From positions 51,019,739 to 51,083,738 of the forward strand of contig NC_079495.1 in assembly GCF_030052815.1 (NCBI RefSeq): DNA of 64,000 bases, given 5' to 3'. Below are positions 11,119-22,717 of the stretch, piece by piece. The stretch comes from Hevea brasiliensis (taxonomy: Eukaryota > Streptophyta > Magnoliopsida > Malpighiales > Euphorbiaceae). The position numbers and the translations under genes are program-made. The notes under the pieces are model-generated. The model made no database searches. It had not been told where the DNA came from and saw nothing but the letters and a program-made list of their open reading frames with translations. Positions within the stretch are counted from its first letter, which is position 1. Every line of letters starts with the position of its first letter.

Positions 11119-13107
11119 TGAAGGAGCGAAAGCATGAAAAACATAAGTTTATATCATTGAATTCAAAAAATTTTCACCTAGGGTCATATGCATCATGCAA
11201 TATTTATTTTTATCTATTTGATTTCAATGATAAATAGCATATTAAAACTCTTTTAATATGTTTTTGGATCTATATTTGCCATTTAAAATTTTAGAATTAA
11301 TCAAATTAATTTTAAGAACCCTAGATTAGATCAAGAACAAGTGTACTTACCTCTTGATGCACTGCAGTGTGTTTGTAACTTTTGGGATGCGTCTTTAGGA
11401 CACCAGATGTTGTTCCTCTAGCTTGTCCACACCAAGATCACCTATGGCAGCCCTTGAACAGCTTCTAAAGCTTTTTCTATGAATTAGAAAATCAAGTTTT
11501 GCCTTTTGAGAGATTACAGATGTAAACCGGACACTAGAAATAATTTCTAGTATTTTTAATTCAAGAGATTATTTGCTAATCTATTTGACATGATGAGAGA
11601 TGAAGAAGAAGAGAAGGGAGAGGAGCCAAGGGTGGGGGCACCTTTTTTGAGAATGAGCAGATTGTGTAATTTTTTCTTACATCCTTACACTTATATAGCT
11701 AGGTCAACACTTTAAACCCTTGCCACATGTCACCTTCTGATTGGTTCTAGGTTTAATTGACCCAATCACATTGTGCCAAGTGTCAAACCTATATTTAATC
11801 TTAATTTCAATCATCTTACATGATTAAAAGATATTTGGCAAGCTTATGTGTAGTGCCATGTGTCACCATCTCATGGTGCCACATGTCACCCTGTGAAATG
11901 ACCAAAATACCCCTGTGTCTTAATTTTGAGTTCTCAATCCAAAATAATTATTTCTCTTCTTCTAATCAATTTATATCAAATATAAATTAATTAATTAATC
12001 TCTATTAATTAATTTCACATTAATTAAATTCATATTTAAATACTTTAAATATAAATTTAACTTATACTATACATCTAATAACCTAGATTTGGTTTCAAGC
12101 CATGCTAGGGACTTTGTAGTCTAATTGCAAACCAAACCTATTTAATTAATCAATTAAACTCTTTAATTAATTAATTAAATCATATTTAAGTTGGTGATTA
12201 CTTGTGTATGTGTGTGACTTACTAGGCTCATCATTAATTGGCAATGAGACATGATATCAACTCTTAATATCATTAGAACTCTTTCTTACCATAAATGATT
12301 TCTCCAAATCATTTTATGCACCTCATAGACCATGGTTAACACCTAACATAACATGCCATGGCCATCCAATTAGTAATAAGATTTACCTTAAATGAACCTA
12401 TAATCATATGTTACCATGCACTAGAATATCTCTATTACAAAATCCCAATTCAAGCTGGAGTCATGGTTTATGTCAAACCCCATTTGCTATAAATATTATG
12501 TTCTCTTTTAATTCCAGTTCTTGATTAAAAAGAATTTCTCATCAGAAACTCTTTTCTGATTAAATCTATCTGTCCTAGCCAGGAACTTGAAACATCAAGA
12601 ATAATTAAATGAACATAGGATTTTATCCCTATTTACTTAGGGTAACAGATTCCATCTTGATCAACACCTGCCTCCATATATAACTAGTAGGAGCTAACAC
12701 ATGCCCATATACCCATACACAGTACAAGTATGAAAGCAGTATCAAACTCAAACCACTCATATACAAGATAATTGTGCTATCTCAGGTCTAAAGATTATAT
12801 GCACTAATATGATTCTAAAGATTATATGCACTAATATGATTTATAACAATACATTAACAAGAGTAAACTTCATGTGCTTGTCATAAATGTCACTGTTTCG
12901 GCCTACTTATCATGTATAACTGCCTATCATGTTTGTTAAATGGCATGAGACTCACCATTCCATCTTATTTATATCTCATATAAATAACTTGAGAACAAAC
13001 ATCAATACAATCTTACTGGATAAGTCATGTCCTTATTATGAAGTATCCTTGATTGTGAACCTTTTTATGATACTTTGTGCTAGAAATACTATCACTCATA
13101 TTCTTAA
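11119..13107 (-). repeat. 3' LTR of C1, truncated by about 150 bp
   Basis: It aligns from TGAAGGAGCG with 34042-36002. The alignment stops at ATATTCTTAA, so the last 153 bp found in the other LTR (36003-36155) are missing. The breakpoint joins directly to the middle of E3's 5' LTR. The copy carries an extra 27-bp tandem duplication (12787-12840), which accounts for its greater length over the shared part. Confidence 0.9.
12787..12840. repeat. 27-bp tandem duplication in C1 3' LTR
   Basis: Two perfect copies of a unit starting TCTAAAGATTATATGC. The other C1 LTR (about 35708-35734) has one copy, so the duplication arose after insertion. Confidence 0.93.
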
Positions 13108-13112
13108 CATCG

Positions 13113-16100
13113 GAGAAAAGAAAATTTTGGAATCGAGAATTAAATTAAAGATCTAATAGAAAAATAAATAGAAACAAAAAGGAAAAAAGAAGTTAAAAAG
13201 GTAGTGACATCATCATAGTCACATCATACATGAGGTCATAAATAAAATTTATTTATTTGATAATTTGACTAAGTCAATTAAGAGATAAATATCCAAAATA
13301 AAGAAACAAAAATCATTTTTGCTTCTTCTTCTTCTTGCTAGCCGAAACTCCTTCTCTCTCTCCTCCATGAATTTCCACCATTAAAGAGTTATTCAACCTT
13401 GAATAACTTAATGTTCTTTCACTAAAATTAACCCTAAACCCTAGAAAACTTCTAAATTACCATAGAAAGGAAGAATAAAGGAAAGAAAAAGTGTGAAATT
13501 GGAACAAAAAGTGAAGATTAAAGGCTTCACCTAAGGTTGGTATTCTAACCTTCAATTTCTATTTGAAGTGCATGCTTAGTTACTTAAAAGAACTTAGAAA
13601 CTAAGGAAATGGAGTGAAATCAATTGTTGAAGGACCAAACTGAATTTCGACCAGCAGGTGTATGGGAGTATATTTGCGTGGTTTGATGGATTTGAATGAG
13701 TATATGAACCTCAATTAGTTGAATGATTATAGTTAAAAGCATTGAATTGGTTAAATGCAACAATTAGTGTGAATTAGGGTTTTGGACATTAGGGTTTAGA
13801 GACAAAAATGTAAGAAATTTGTAAATGATGTCCTTGACCTAGTTTAAGGAGAGAAATGGTCAATTGTGACTTAATGAGGTGTGTTAGGAGTGTTTGAATC
13901 AAAAGCAAATTTGGATTGAGTGTGGTCATGCTGCTGGCAGCATGACCAAGGTCCCTTTGAGGGAGCAAAAATGAAAATTTACAAGTTCAATTGGTATGAG
14001 ACCAATTGGGAATGAAAACAGACACTAAATGACACAATTTTCATTTAGGAAGCATGCCCAAAAAGTGACCAAAACCTAGTGAACAAATTGACCAAACTTG
14101 TAAAATCTCAGTCTGCCCTGTACAAACTGACCAAATGAATAGTGTTCTGTTCATTTGGCCATAACTTGAGCTAGACAGGTCTAAATGACCTAAAATTCTA
14201 CCAGTGGTTAGATGAGATATAGACCTAAAAATTTCATGAAGAATACAAATCCAAATTATGCCATTAACCAAGTCATTTGGCCATCCAAAGTTAGTGACCT
14301 AAAACTGCCAAAACCAAAATTGCCCAGAAAATCTGGGTTAAATCCAATCCGGCAGCCATGGTTCAAATGGCTATAACTTGGGCTACAAAACTCCAATTGG
14401 AGTGATTCAAAAAGGATAATAAACTTAAGACAATAGGGAACATTTTCTATGAAGAAAGGTTTGCCAAATTCCAACAGTAAAATGACCAATGGAGCAGTGC
14501 AACCTTAGACACCAAAACTGAAAATTTATCAAATTTGCCTAAAAGACTTAGAATTTGAGTAAACAACCAAAACCAACAAATTTAGTGACCAAAATGTGGT
14601 ATGTGGGTGAAGTTGGAATTCACATACCTATTAAGATTTAAAAAGTCAACAATTTGACTTGAATATTGTAGTGAATAGTAACCCCGAAACACAAAATTCA
14701 AAGAACGTCGAGTTTAGCACATTAGAGCTAGGTAAAAGTGAAGTTAAATTTATTTTTGGATTTATGTTAAGTTATGGTATTGAAACACTGTGAAATTGTG
14801 TGTTTCAATTGAAAAGAACATCGGGAAAGAACCCGAAGAATCGAGTAAAGGCGAAGAGGCGACTCGCTTGAAGTTTGTGCACAACGTATAATTTCTGTAA
14901 ACTATTTGCTGCATATTGTTTTGAATGATTTGAAAAAGTGAATTGTGACATTATTTATGATGCTTTGATCTAAATTGTTGAAAGTTATTGTGTATGTTTG
15001 AAATGGCAATGTTTAGCAAATTGTTAAGATAAATTTTGAAACCACAGTGTCATGACCATATATTTGAACACCTCACTAGCATGACTAGTGGGGGTAATCA
15101 GTTTTGAATTTTGATTCCTTCTCTGGATAAAGTTTTGAGGTGTGCCAGTAGAAGAGGATTTGAATGGATATCCATATATTTGAGCTAGCTAGGCTTGTGA
15201 TGTGATTTCTCCTTAGCCTCTGGCTATTGAGATTATATTTGTTTCGAATGGCATGATTTAATTGTGGGTTTTATGAAATGTGATTTGATACTTCAAAAAT
15301 GAAATTATTTGGGATTAAAATCTCATAATTCATGTTTTGTATTTAATTCTCATGTTCAGTCCAATTTTTTAATAAATGTGATTTAAATTCTGCATAAAGA
15401 TTATTTTTATATGTTGTGCACCACTGAGTCCTAGTACTTAGCGATAGCTGTTATTGCTGTCGCAGATATAAAGACTAGAGGAGTAGCAGACTGAGCTGCT
15501 AAGGATTGAGGATCTATCAGCTTGAAGTTATCGGGTATAATTTATACCCCGACTGTAAATATTTATTTTGATGTAGGTATTGCACATAAATATATGGACA
15601 TGTGAAAATGGGTCTTGAGCAACTTGTACAAAATTTGTATAAAATTTGTAATAAATTTTAGTTTGGATTTTCTTAATGTAAATTTTAGTATGATGTATAT
15701 ATAAATTGTTTATCTTCAAAGAAATATGAATGTATGAAATTGATTGACAGTATCTTGGGGATTATTTAATTTTGAACTTGTGAAATTGGTTGAGATTGAT
15801 TGTGAATTGAAGAAGTTATTGAGAAAATTATTGGAAGTGCTTTTTACAGGGATTTGAAGAACTGTTTTCTCAAAATACAGACGAAACTCTATCAAAATTT
15901 TTACAAAATTTGCGGAAAAATAAAATGGGCTAAAAGTATTAACTAGTTTTAAATTTAATTAAATATTTTAAATACCTATTAGAAAATGCTCACAACTTAT
16001 CAAAAATAAGAAAATTGTTTTAAAATCCCTTGTAGGGTACTTAATGAGTTATCGGTAGGTGAAGTTCGGTAGTTCATTAGGTATTCCACGGGATCATGTT

Positions 16101-16128
16101 ATGCCTTACAGAGGGGTAAGGTGTGACA
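13113..16128 (+). repeat. 5' LTR of E3, truncated at its start
   Basis: It aligns with 25609-28613 of the 3' LTR, starting at GAGAAAAGAAAATTTTG. It ends GGTGTGACA, 8 bases before the PBS. It contains TGACATCATCATAG-type repeats near 13205, a telo-box-like ACCCTAAACCCTAG at 13431-13444, the three ATAACTT/palindrome modules (13985-14480) and the CTGAGT...ACTTAGCG hairpin at 15419-15445. Confidence 0.92.
13985..14480 (+). repeat. Three degenerate ~200-bp modules in E3 5' LTR
   Basis: Module a has CAATTGGTATGAGACCAATTG (13988-14008). Module b starts ATAACTTGAGCTAGACAGG at 14161, with GGTCTAAATGACC. Module c starts ATAACTTGGGCTAC at about 14373, with ACTCCAATTGGAGT. Each is followed 50-80 bp later by a CATTT/TTTCATGAAGAA/TTGCC-like block. 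The same triple occurs in W at 43595-44130 and, inverted, in X, the 17968 solo LTR and E7. Confidence 0.65.
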
Positions 16129-16136
16129 TGTTTTAG

Positions 16137-16148
16137 TGGTATCAGAGC
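16137..16148 (+). other. Primer binding site of E3
   Basis: TGGTATCAGAGC, tRNA-iMet type, 8 bases (TGTTTTAG) after the LTR end. Confidence 0.93.
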
Positions 16149-16315
16149 AAATTTTTGAATTATGTTTTAACTTATGAATTTGTGTCTTTCTTTGTTAAGT
16201 ACAACTGCTCAATGTCCATATTTTTTACATACAGTGCATTACATCATAAATATGAACTAACAGAGGGAATCTCCATGTGTTACTTATTTAGGAGATACCC
16301 TAACTTTGGACTGAA

Positions 16316-17557
16316 ATGGAAGAAGGGGATCGCTCAGTTGAGTAGTTTGTTGAAGCTGAGGCACAGGGAGAAGCCCCAGCTCTACAGAATGTTAGTGGAT
16401 CAGTAGCACCAGCCAGGCAAATGCCGCAGTTTCCTGCACAGTTTGCATAGCAGAGGGCTGCGATGTTTCAACAAATGGCTGGGGGTATGCCTACTCAAGC
16501 TCCACCCCAGACACCTGTGGCATAACTACTACCTCCAGCCAGACATTATGATAAATTACTGAAGTATGGGGCTGCAGAATTTAAGGGTACAGTGGACCCT
16601 TTAGAGGCAGAGCAATGGCTTGAAAGAATGGACAGAGTATTTAAGAAGCTGCACTGCCAAGATGAATTGAAGTTTGAGTATTCTGTGTCGCTACTGCAAG
16701 GGGATGCATATGATTGGTGGAAGACCATCCCCCACAGCTTAGCTGAACCACTAGTGCTGCCCTAGGATGACTTCATCATAGAATTCAGACAGAAATACAT
16801 CCCAGATGCATATGTTGATCAGAAATTGCAAGAATTTTTGAGTTTGAAACAAGGAAATAGATCAGTGGCAGAGTATGAGAGAGAGTTCTCCCGCTTAAGT
16901 CATTATGCTGGGAGTCTCCTTTCTACCAGCAAGGCAAGATGCAAGAGATTTGAGACTGGTTTGAAGCCTAGTTTGAGAATGTAAGTAGTGGGATTCAGGC
17001 GCAACAATTTTTCAGAACTCATGTCTCAAGCACTTGAGCTAGAAAGGATTGAATCAGAGGCGACCCCAATAAAAGAAAAATCAGAGAAAGCTGAGAAATC
17101 AGAGAAAGACAAGGGGGAAAAGTCAGTAGAGCCGAGTTCTGGTGCTACCTCTAGAAAGAAAAAGAAATTTAGTGGACCCAGTAGGGGTAGAGGTGGAAGA
17201 TTTGGTAGGGACATATTTTCTGGATAGAGACCCCCTAGGTCTGGTCAGCAGTTGAGCAGGGGTTCATATTCTACCCGCCCCTGTGAGACTTGTGGCAAGA
17301 TGCATATGGGGGAATGCTATTGGGCCACTGGAGCCTGTTTTAACTGTGGAGGAAAGGGCCATTTAGCAAAAGACTGCACTAGTGCTCCGAGTTATGGTCC
17401 AGCTCCTACTACTACCGAGTGATCTATTCAGAGTCCTTCTCCCAGAGGTTCACAATTAGTTGGTAGAGGAAGAGGCAGAGGTAGAGGCACTGCTTCTGGC
17501 AGTCAGGGCACAGTTGGTCAATCAGCACAAGGGAGTGCTTCAGCCAGAGTCTACACA
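16316..17557 (+). pseudogene. gag of chromovirus E3 with multiple stops
   Basis: ATG 16316 is the best start by comparison with E1: acidic N-terminus, then a P/Q-rich region with FQQMAG. The capsid domain is recognisable (EQWLERMDRVFKKL, YDWWKTI, FRQKYIPD, EYEREFSRL). At least five in-frame stops occur (near 16343, 16448, 16523, 16763, 16982), nearly all TAG/TAA at positions where Gln or Trp is expected, which fits C-to-T decay. Two zinc knuckles follow: CETCGKMHMGEC and CFNCGGKGHLAKDC (about 17283-17380). The frame runs on into protease. Confidence 0.88.
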
Positions 17558-17967
17558 ATGAGACAGCGAAAAGAGGCTGAGACTTCTGATGTTGTAGCTG
17601 GTACATTTTCTATCTCTCATCAAGAAGTATTTGTGTTGTTTGATCTGGGTTCAACCCATTCATATGTTAGTGCTAGCATAGCCAGTTCACTTGTTGTTCC
17701 ATGTATGCAAATGGGTTTTGAAGTGCTAGTAACTAGTCCGTTAGGACAAGAGGTCCGAGTCAACATAATTTATAGAGACTGTCCTTTGGTGATCCAAGGA
17801 CATGTTTTTCTGTCAGACTTGATTGAAATGCCCTTCAGAGAGTATGATATCATCTTGGGCATGGATTGGTTAGCCAGGCATCACGGCATGATTGACTGTA
17901 GACTAAAGACAGTCACTTTTGGTCTCCCTCTGTATGGTGATGTGGTAATACGCGAGGAGAGGCATTT
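17558..17967 (+). pseudogene. E3 aspartic protease (interrupted by a solo LTR)
   Basis: In frame with gag. The active-site stretch is LFDLGSTHSYVSAS, with Leu where Ser/Thr is usual. It is followed by VTSPLGQEV, LIEMPFREYDIILGMDWLARHHGMIDC. The frame is cut after REERHF by the solo LTR at 17968. The coding frame resumes at 22107 and stays in register once the LTR and the duplicated CATTT are discounted. Confidence 0.88.
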
Positions 17968-18623
17968 TGTGACACCCCTTACCCGACTACAGTGTAGCCG
18001 AGCAAGTTATGCCACTCAGTGTGCCGGAGCACTCTATTTTATCTGATTTCAATACAGTCCTTGATTTATTTATTCAAAAACTTTATTGAAGATTTAGGCT
18101 ATTTTTACTTTTATCAAAATCTAACTAAGTTGGAAATTTCAAAAATTTTAACGATAATCTGACAAAGTGTCGGCTGTAATTTGGACTAATGATTCTTCCG
18201 AACTGCCAAAGACAATTTCAATATATACTCAATTTCTCAAACTTAATAGTCTCAAAATTTTCAAACATAATGTATCTCAATGCGATTATCCATTTCTCGA
18301 AATCTCATTAGATTTTCAATATCTCAATATTCACAAGTATAATCTCATTATAACTCAAATTCAATTCACATACTAAAATACTTACTTTGAATAGCTTCCA
18401 TAATTCATAGGTTAATTACATGAGTTTATTTTGTACAAGATATACAAATAATTTACAATGTGCTAGGAATGAACAATATACATAACATGTATAAAATGAG
18501 CCCTATCTACATGCATTCGAGGAGGTGACAATCTTGAACTCTTACGACACTTCGCAGATCTGGACTCCAAAAATCTCGATACGATCTGGTTTTACCTTGA
18601 ACTGCGCGAGGAAGCAATTCCAT

Positions 18624-18652
18624 CGCGCTAAGCATTTCTGCTTAGTGGTGCA
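18624..18652. repeat. Conserved LTR hairpin in the 17968 solo LTR
   Basis: CGCGCTAAGCA, loop TTTC, then TGCTTAGTGGTGCA. Stem CTAAGCA/TGCTTAG is perfect. Confidence 0.65.
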
Positions 18653-19146
18653 ATAATATAACCAGAAATAATATATACAAGTAAAGAAAGAAATAAATGA
18701 TAATTCAGATACTCAAGAATCAATTTAATTTGGTATGGTATTTCTAGTATCAACGATCTTATATACTAGTTTGTTCCTCTTTGGAAGTGCTTAGTTTATA
18801 ACTTTTGATAATACTAAGCGGGTATATAATTTATTCTATCGTATTGTATTTCAAGTCATGCAGTTACGCAATTTATATTTTTGTTATGTTTCTTTTGCTA
18901 ATCTCTTTTGCTTATTCATTCAATACTTAATTTAATTGTACTGGATTTTCATTATACTTAACTTAACTTAGCTACCTGAATTGAATAATACTTTAATTGA
19001 CTGCCCAAGTAACCTATACTAGACAGTGAATTTGGATAACGGGTCGTTGGCACTGGACACCGCGGTGCCTCGGGCCGTCATACCATAGGACGCAGAACGT
19101 CAACCATGTATGCAGTCAGTATGGCTAAAAAGCCATGATAACACAT

Positions 19147-19200
19147 AATCGGGCATAAAAGCCATGAATACGGGCATAAAAGCCATGAATACAGGCATAA
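19147..19200. repeat. 21-bp direct repeat in solo LTR
   Basis: The unit GGGCATAAAAGCCATGAATA occurs twice in tandem, with partial third and fourth units on each side (GGGCATAAA, AGCCATGATAAC). It lies about 500 bp from the hairpin, in the same zone where other LTRs carry different tandem repeats. Confidence 0.75.
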
Positions 19201-21359
19201 ATCCTTTCCTTTCGCAGTACTGCTAAAACAATACCCTATTGGCATGCCAAACTATCCAAACCAATCACATTAGGCCTACTAGGGCATTTTGCATATTTAA
19301 GTTTCACAATTTTTGGATTTCAAGATTTCATGTCACTATTCATTTCATTAGTCAATTAAAATGTTGACTTTTGCATAAACAATAGGTACATTGGTTTTAA
19401 TACTCCCAACATACCACATTTTGTATTCAAAACTTGTTAGTTTTGGTCACTTTCTCAAAGTTTAGGTCATTTTGGCAAAATTGTCAAATTTTTGGTTTTG
19501 GTGTCACTATTCACCTCATTGGTCAACAAAAATGTTGACTTTTAGAATAAAAATGTGTACATTGACTTTGGCACTCCCAATATACCACATTTGGTGTTTA
19601 AAACTTGTTGGCATTAAGTGTTAATACCATTTCAAAGTGTAAACCCACACAAGCAGAATTTTCAGTTTTGGTGAGTCAACTTCACTGTTCCATTGGACAC
19701 TGTTACTGTGGGAATTTGAAGAAATGTAAAACATGAAAGTTGTTCCTTATTTTGTCTAGTTGAATTTCCTTTTTTGAATCACTCCATTTGGAGTTTTGTA
19801 GCTCCAGATATGGCCCAAAAATCCAAGCTGGCCGGATTTGCATTCTGCAGAAAATACCATTTCTACAGTAGCATGAACAGTGACTGCCATAGCCATTTGA
19901 GTTAGGTTCTGGCCATAATTTGGGGTAGGTTCCTTCATGAAAGTTGTTTGTCTATGTCTTAACTTGTTGCTGTAAATATTTCAGGGCAATTGACCAAATC
20001 TACAGTGAGTTATGGCCAAATGAACAGTTACTGTTCATTTGGTCAATTCTGCAGAATCAGTGCAGGGTATCCGGATTTGGAGCCAAGTTTTGGTCCTCTT
20101 GCTTTGGTCTTTTGGGGATGGTTTCTTCAGCAAAAATGTGTCATTATAAGCCTAGTTTCATGTCCAATTGGCCAAACACCAATTGGACCTACACAGCCAA
20201 AGTTATGGCTGTGTAAATGGACTGAATTTTCAGTCACCATTCTGCACCCTCTAGGCAGTACACACCTTCCCTTTGCCATGCTTTATTCCAGTCCCAATTA
20301 AGGTCAAATTCCTTCAAATGGTCACTAATTGACCATTAGGATGTACTTTAACAATTTCATAAGCCAAGCTAATTTTTACTCCCCAAAACCCTAGTTTTCA
20401 TATTCATTTCATGCAACCTATACTTTATCAACCCATCCATCACATATATACATATCTCATACCATCTCTAGGCAAGTTTAATATCAATTAAACTCATCAT
20501 ACCCTTATACATCAAAGCTGCCGAAATTCATGCACACTCCCACAGATATGTTTTGTTCTATTTTTTCATCAATTTCTCATTCAATTTAACTTCCTAACAA
20601 AATTTAAGAAAGGAAGATAAGTATATGCACTAACCTTTTTGAAACCAACCTTGAGCTTGTTATTCTTCAAGATTTCTCCTAGAACCATAATAATCATAAT
20701 CAATTATAACTTCACTTTCCTAAATTAAATATCCAATAAAAATTCAATAGCATTTCCCCTTAAATTGGACTAAACTCCTATCATAAATCTTAAATCCACA
20801 ATCCATTAATACCCAATCTGGCAGCTTGTGCATTCAAATTTATATATAATGATCTAACCGTTAGATAAATCCCAAATTTTAACCATATATTCAAGACATC
20901 CCTATACAATATCAGTAAAAATTTTAGCATCAAATCATCTCTATATCATGAGATATCAAAACATTCATTCAACCCTTCACAATCTGAATTTTTGCAGAAA
21001 TCAGTCTTACTCAGACAGCTCATGCCAAACAATTTATATCTCATAAACCACAAGTCTAAAATTCACCAAATTTTAACACAGCAGCCTCAACATCCCAAAT
21101 ATCATTTGTACCAAATTTCATAATTTTATAAGCATCCTAACGATTTATTTTTCTCAAATTTCAGTAGCCAAAATTCAGAATTCAACCTACAGACAGCCTG
21201 TGTTCAACAATATGTTTCTCCAAATCCAACCGTTGAACAATCACCAAATTTTTACCATAACTTCCACACATACATAGCTTAAACATATCCAAAAATCAGC
21301 CTTAGATGTTGAGCCAAACTCACCTGGACGGAAAAGAAATATGCTGCCCTGCTGAATCC

Positions 21360-21440
21360 CTATTTCTGCTACTTCTCCTTCTCCTTCTTCCTTTCTTTCT
21401 TTCTTTCTTTTCCTTTTCTCTCTCTTTCTCTCTTATTCCA
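21360..21440. repeat. Pyrimidine-rich tract (CTTCTC/TTTC)n
   Basis: A run of CTTCTCCTTCTCC followed by TTTC repeats and CTCTCTTTCTCTC. In LTR orientation it is a purine/GA-rich stretch just downstream of the presumed promoter. The open frame at 21306-21533 encodes low-complexity Leu/Phe/Ser only. Confidence 0.7.
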
Positions 21441-21552
21441 GCCCATATGAAGAAGGAAACTGCTGGTTCTTTTGTTTTTTTATCTCATTTTAAGTTCATT
21501 TTATCTCTTTTTATTAGTTTTGTCAAGTGGTGATTGGGTGGGAGTAAGTGAG

Positions 21553-21570
21553 TGACATCATGTGATGTCA
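21553..21570. promoter_or_regulatory. Perfect TGACATCA palindrome in the 17968 solo LTR
   Basis: TGACATCATGTGATGTCA: 8-bp arms and a 2-bp centre. Arms of TGACATCA resemble bZIP/TGA-factor sites. The related LTR W has the same arms with a CA centre at 42833-42850. Confidence 0.6.
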
Positions 21571-22106
21571 TTATTTGCTTAATTTTTGATTTTTCTTTTC
21601 TTTTCTTTTCTACCACATTTCAATTTAATTTTTAGCAATATTTATTCATATTTAAGATCATAATAATTATTTACTTAACTGGACAAGTCGGCCAAAAATC
21701 ACCTCTGAAGGCGAAATGACCAAAATGCCCTCCGTTTGGCTTAACGGGTCAAAATTGTCTGTCTGATTGAAAAATTTTCTAAATATTTTCTTGGCATTCT
21801 AATGCCATAGGAACCTCAATGACCCTTCTCTGGAGTCCCAAAAATTATTTTATAATTTTTCCCAGTCTAGGGCTCCTCGTTAGAACCGCAACTTACCTCT
21901 CGTTACCCATCGCTTGGGCAATCGGCTCTTTTAACTTAATCAGATTTTATTTCTAAAATTTTTACTAAATTTTTCTCATTAATATTTGAGTTAATTATGG
22001 TCCCTCACTTTGATTTGAATATTTTTCCGGACGTTCTAGCTGTCCGGACCGACACCGGTCACCGGAACAGTAGACTGTGCGGAATTGCTACCGGGAGGAT
22101 GTTACA

Positions 22107-22717
22107 CATTTACTGCCATCAAGCATCATTTCGGCTGCACTAGCCAGAAGGATGATCAGAAAGGGGTGTGAAGCATACTTGGCACATGTGATAGACACCC
22201 AAGTGGGGAGTCTAGCACTAAGGGACATCCCTACTGTATGTTACTTTCCGGATGTGTTTCCTGATGAATTGCCAGGATTACCTCCAAAAAGAGAGGTGCA
22301 GTTTGAGATTGATGTTATGCCTGGTGTTGACCCAATCTCCATAACGCCATATAGAATAGCACCTGCAGAATTGAAAGAGTTGAAAGTGCAATTGCAAGAA
22401 TTGCTTAACAAGGGCTTTATCCACCCTAGTGTGTCACCTTGGGGAGCGCCAGTGTTGTTTGTAAAGAAGAAGGATGGCACTCTCCGCTTGTGTATTGATT
22501 ATCGACAGTTGAATAAGGTGACAATAAAGAATAAATACCCATTGCCCGGCATTGATGACTTGTTTGATCAGTTGAGGGGTGCAGCTGTGTTCTCTAAAAT
22601 TGACCTGAGATTAGGTTATTATCAGCTGAAAGTACAAGAGCAGAGTATTTCTAAAACTGCCTTTAGAACCCGCTATGGCCATTATGATTTCTTGGTCATG
22701 CCATTTGGGTTAACTAA
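22107..22717 (+). pseudogene. E3 pol: protease end and N-terminal reverse transcriptase
   Basis: The frame resumes after the solo LTR with the segment that follows protease ([13 protein letters not shown]), then [49 protein letters not shown] and [14 protein letters not shown]. It closely parallels E1. The frame is lost immediately after MPFGLTN, where a small deletion removes the APAAF-type residues expected before DLMN and shifts the frame. Confidence 0.88.

Larger units (their letters stand above)
17968..22106 (-). repeat. Solo LTR (4139 bp) inside E3, target duplication CATTT
   Basis: It begins TGTGACACCCC and ends ATGTTACA, so it is an E1/W-type LTR in reverse. CATTT occurs at both 17963-17967 and 22107-22111. 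No internal region or second LTR is present, as expected after recombination between the LTRs of a full element. It contains the hairpin (18624-18652), a repeat zone (19147-19200), three modules (about 19760-20220), a pyrimidine tract and the TGACATCA palindrome (21553-21570). Confidence 0.94.

Noticed and set aside
16155..16406. 83-codon frame as the start of E3 gag
   Set aside because: It is in another frame from the capsid domain; alignment with E1 puts the gag start at ATG 16316.
21306..21533. Leu/Phe/Ser-rich small membrane-like protein
   Set aside because: Product of a pyrimidine microsatellite inside a solo LTR.
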